This document shows, piece by piece, positions 63,955 to 64,000 of a DNA stretch of 64,000 nucleotides; within the stretch, counting starts at the first letter, position 1, and every line of letters begins with the position of its first letter. Source of the stretch: Nocardioides scoriae (lineage in GTDB: Bacteria; Actinomycetota; Actinomycetes; Propionibacteriales; Nocardioidaceae); the NCBI RefSeq assembly GCF_900104965.1, contig NZ_LT629757.1, forward strand, positions 1,364,001 to 1,428,000. Direction: 5' to 3'. The translations under genes and the position numbers were made by a program. A model generated the notes under the pieces. That model did not search any database, was not told where the DNA came from, and was given only the letters and a program-made list of their open reading frames with translations.

Positions 63955-64000
63955 CTGCGCCCCCGAGCGACTCAAGCTCAGTCTCTGCGGCCTCAGCAGA
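63941..64000 (-). CDS. C-terminal end of an acidic protein (cut by window edge)
   Basis: Twenty codons including the stop are visible: SAEAAETELESLGGADDAA. The stop (63941-63943) overlaps the start of the DUF6011-like gene by 14 bases, so it is the upstream gene of the same operon. The rest lies outside the window. Confidence 0.5.
   Translation of the reverse strand, partial: SAEAAETELESLGGADDAA

Noticed and set aside
47112-64000. Search for tRNA genes, CRISPR repeats or insertion sequences in the accessory part
   Set aside because: No cloverleaf with a CCA-type end, no regularly spaced repeat and no transposase-like frame was found by eye.

Overview
The window is a high-GC actinobacterial chromosome segment, most likely from Nocardioides or a close relative in the Nocardioidaceae. 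The signs are GTG-rich starts, 1-4 base stop/start overlaps, many actinobacterial families (DUF3093, DUF3159, DUF3710, DUF4193, DUF4235, DUF5998, SepH, LprG/P55-type pair, F420-type oxidoreductase) and a full ergothioneine cluster. The genus is inferred from gene content only.

Bases 1-47,111 are conserved core. Region 1-8.1 kb holds a KimA-like permease facing two TrkA-type proteins, the dut-DUF3710-OB-fold-DUF3159 operon, DUF3093, DUF4235, DUF4193, an inositol monophosphatase and a coproporphyrin-type ferrochelatase. This resembles the trk-dut-suhB neighbourhood near sigA in mycobacteria. Region 8.1-22 kb carries an MFS transporter with an FAD sugar-lactone oxidase, a TRIC-like channel, sepH, a two-domain fatty acyl-CoA reductase-like protein, a methyltransferase, a sulfurtransferase, thymidine kinase, a phosphodiesterase-like protein, DUF5998 and a GNAT/acyl-CoA-ligase (Pat-like) protein. 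Region 22-31 kb carries topoisomerase IV A, a lipoprotein plus MFS exporter pair of the LprG/P55 kind, beta-carbonic anhydrase, a PPOX protein, DUF2200, topoisomerase IV B (apparently with a non-canonical start) and a DUF7455 protein. Region 31-38.3 kb has DUF456, a DMT transporter and egtD-C-B-A with egtE just upstream. Region 39-46 kb is a probable gamma-glutamyl-amine catabolic cluster: glutamine-synthetase-like ligase, aldehyde dehydrogenase, SDR and PuuD-like hydrolase under a FadR-type regulator, with a divergent amino acid permease.

After a strong terminator at 47,079-47,111 the sequence becomes accessory to the end of the window. It is a mosaic of small genes, remnants and phage modules: three overlapping DUF6907-like CPxWC proteins, a DGQHRL (ParB-like) protein, a lower-GC gene with a HEPN-type R-H-x3-H motif, helix-turn-helix proteins including a decayed partial copy, a secreted protein with two bulb-lectin domains and a CHAP domain, the C-terminal end of a tyrosine recombinase, small secreted and membrane proteins, and a zinc-ribbon/SEC-C membrane protein. 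From 64,000 back to 57,256 runs a compact minus-strand operon with overlapping genes: an acidic protein end, a DUF6011-like finger, an unknown, a RepA-like P-loop ATPase, an excisionase-like protein, a helical unknown, a drastically shortened tape-measure gene, a protein with an N-terminal Thr and two SEC-C motifs, a beta-helix tail spike and a tiny two-helix membrane protein. It looks like a decayed prophage or a phage-satellite-like element combining replication and tail-tip genes without visible capsid or terminase genes. No rRNA, tRNA, CRISPR array or intact insertion sequence was seen.
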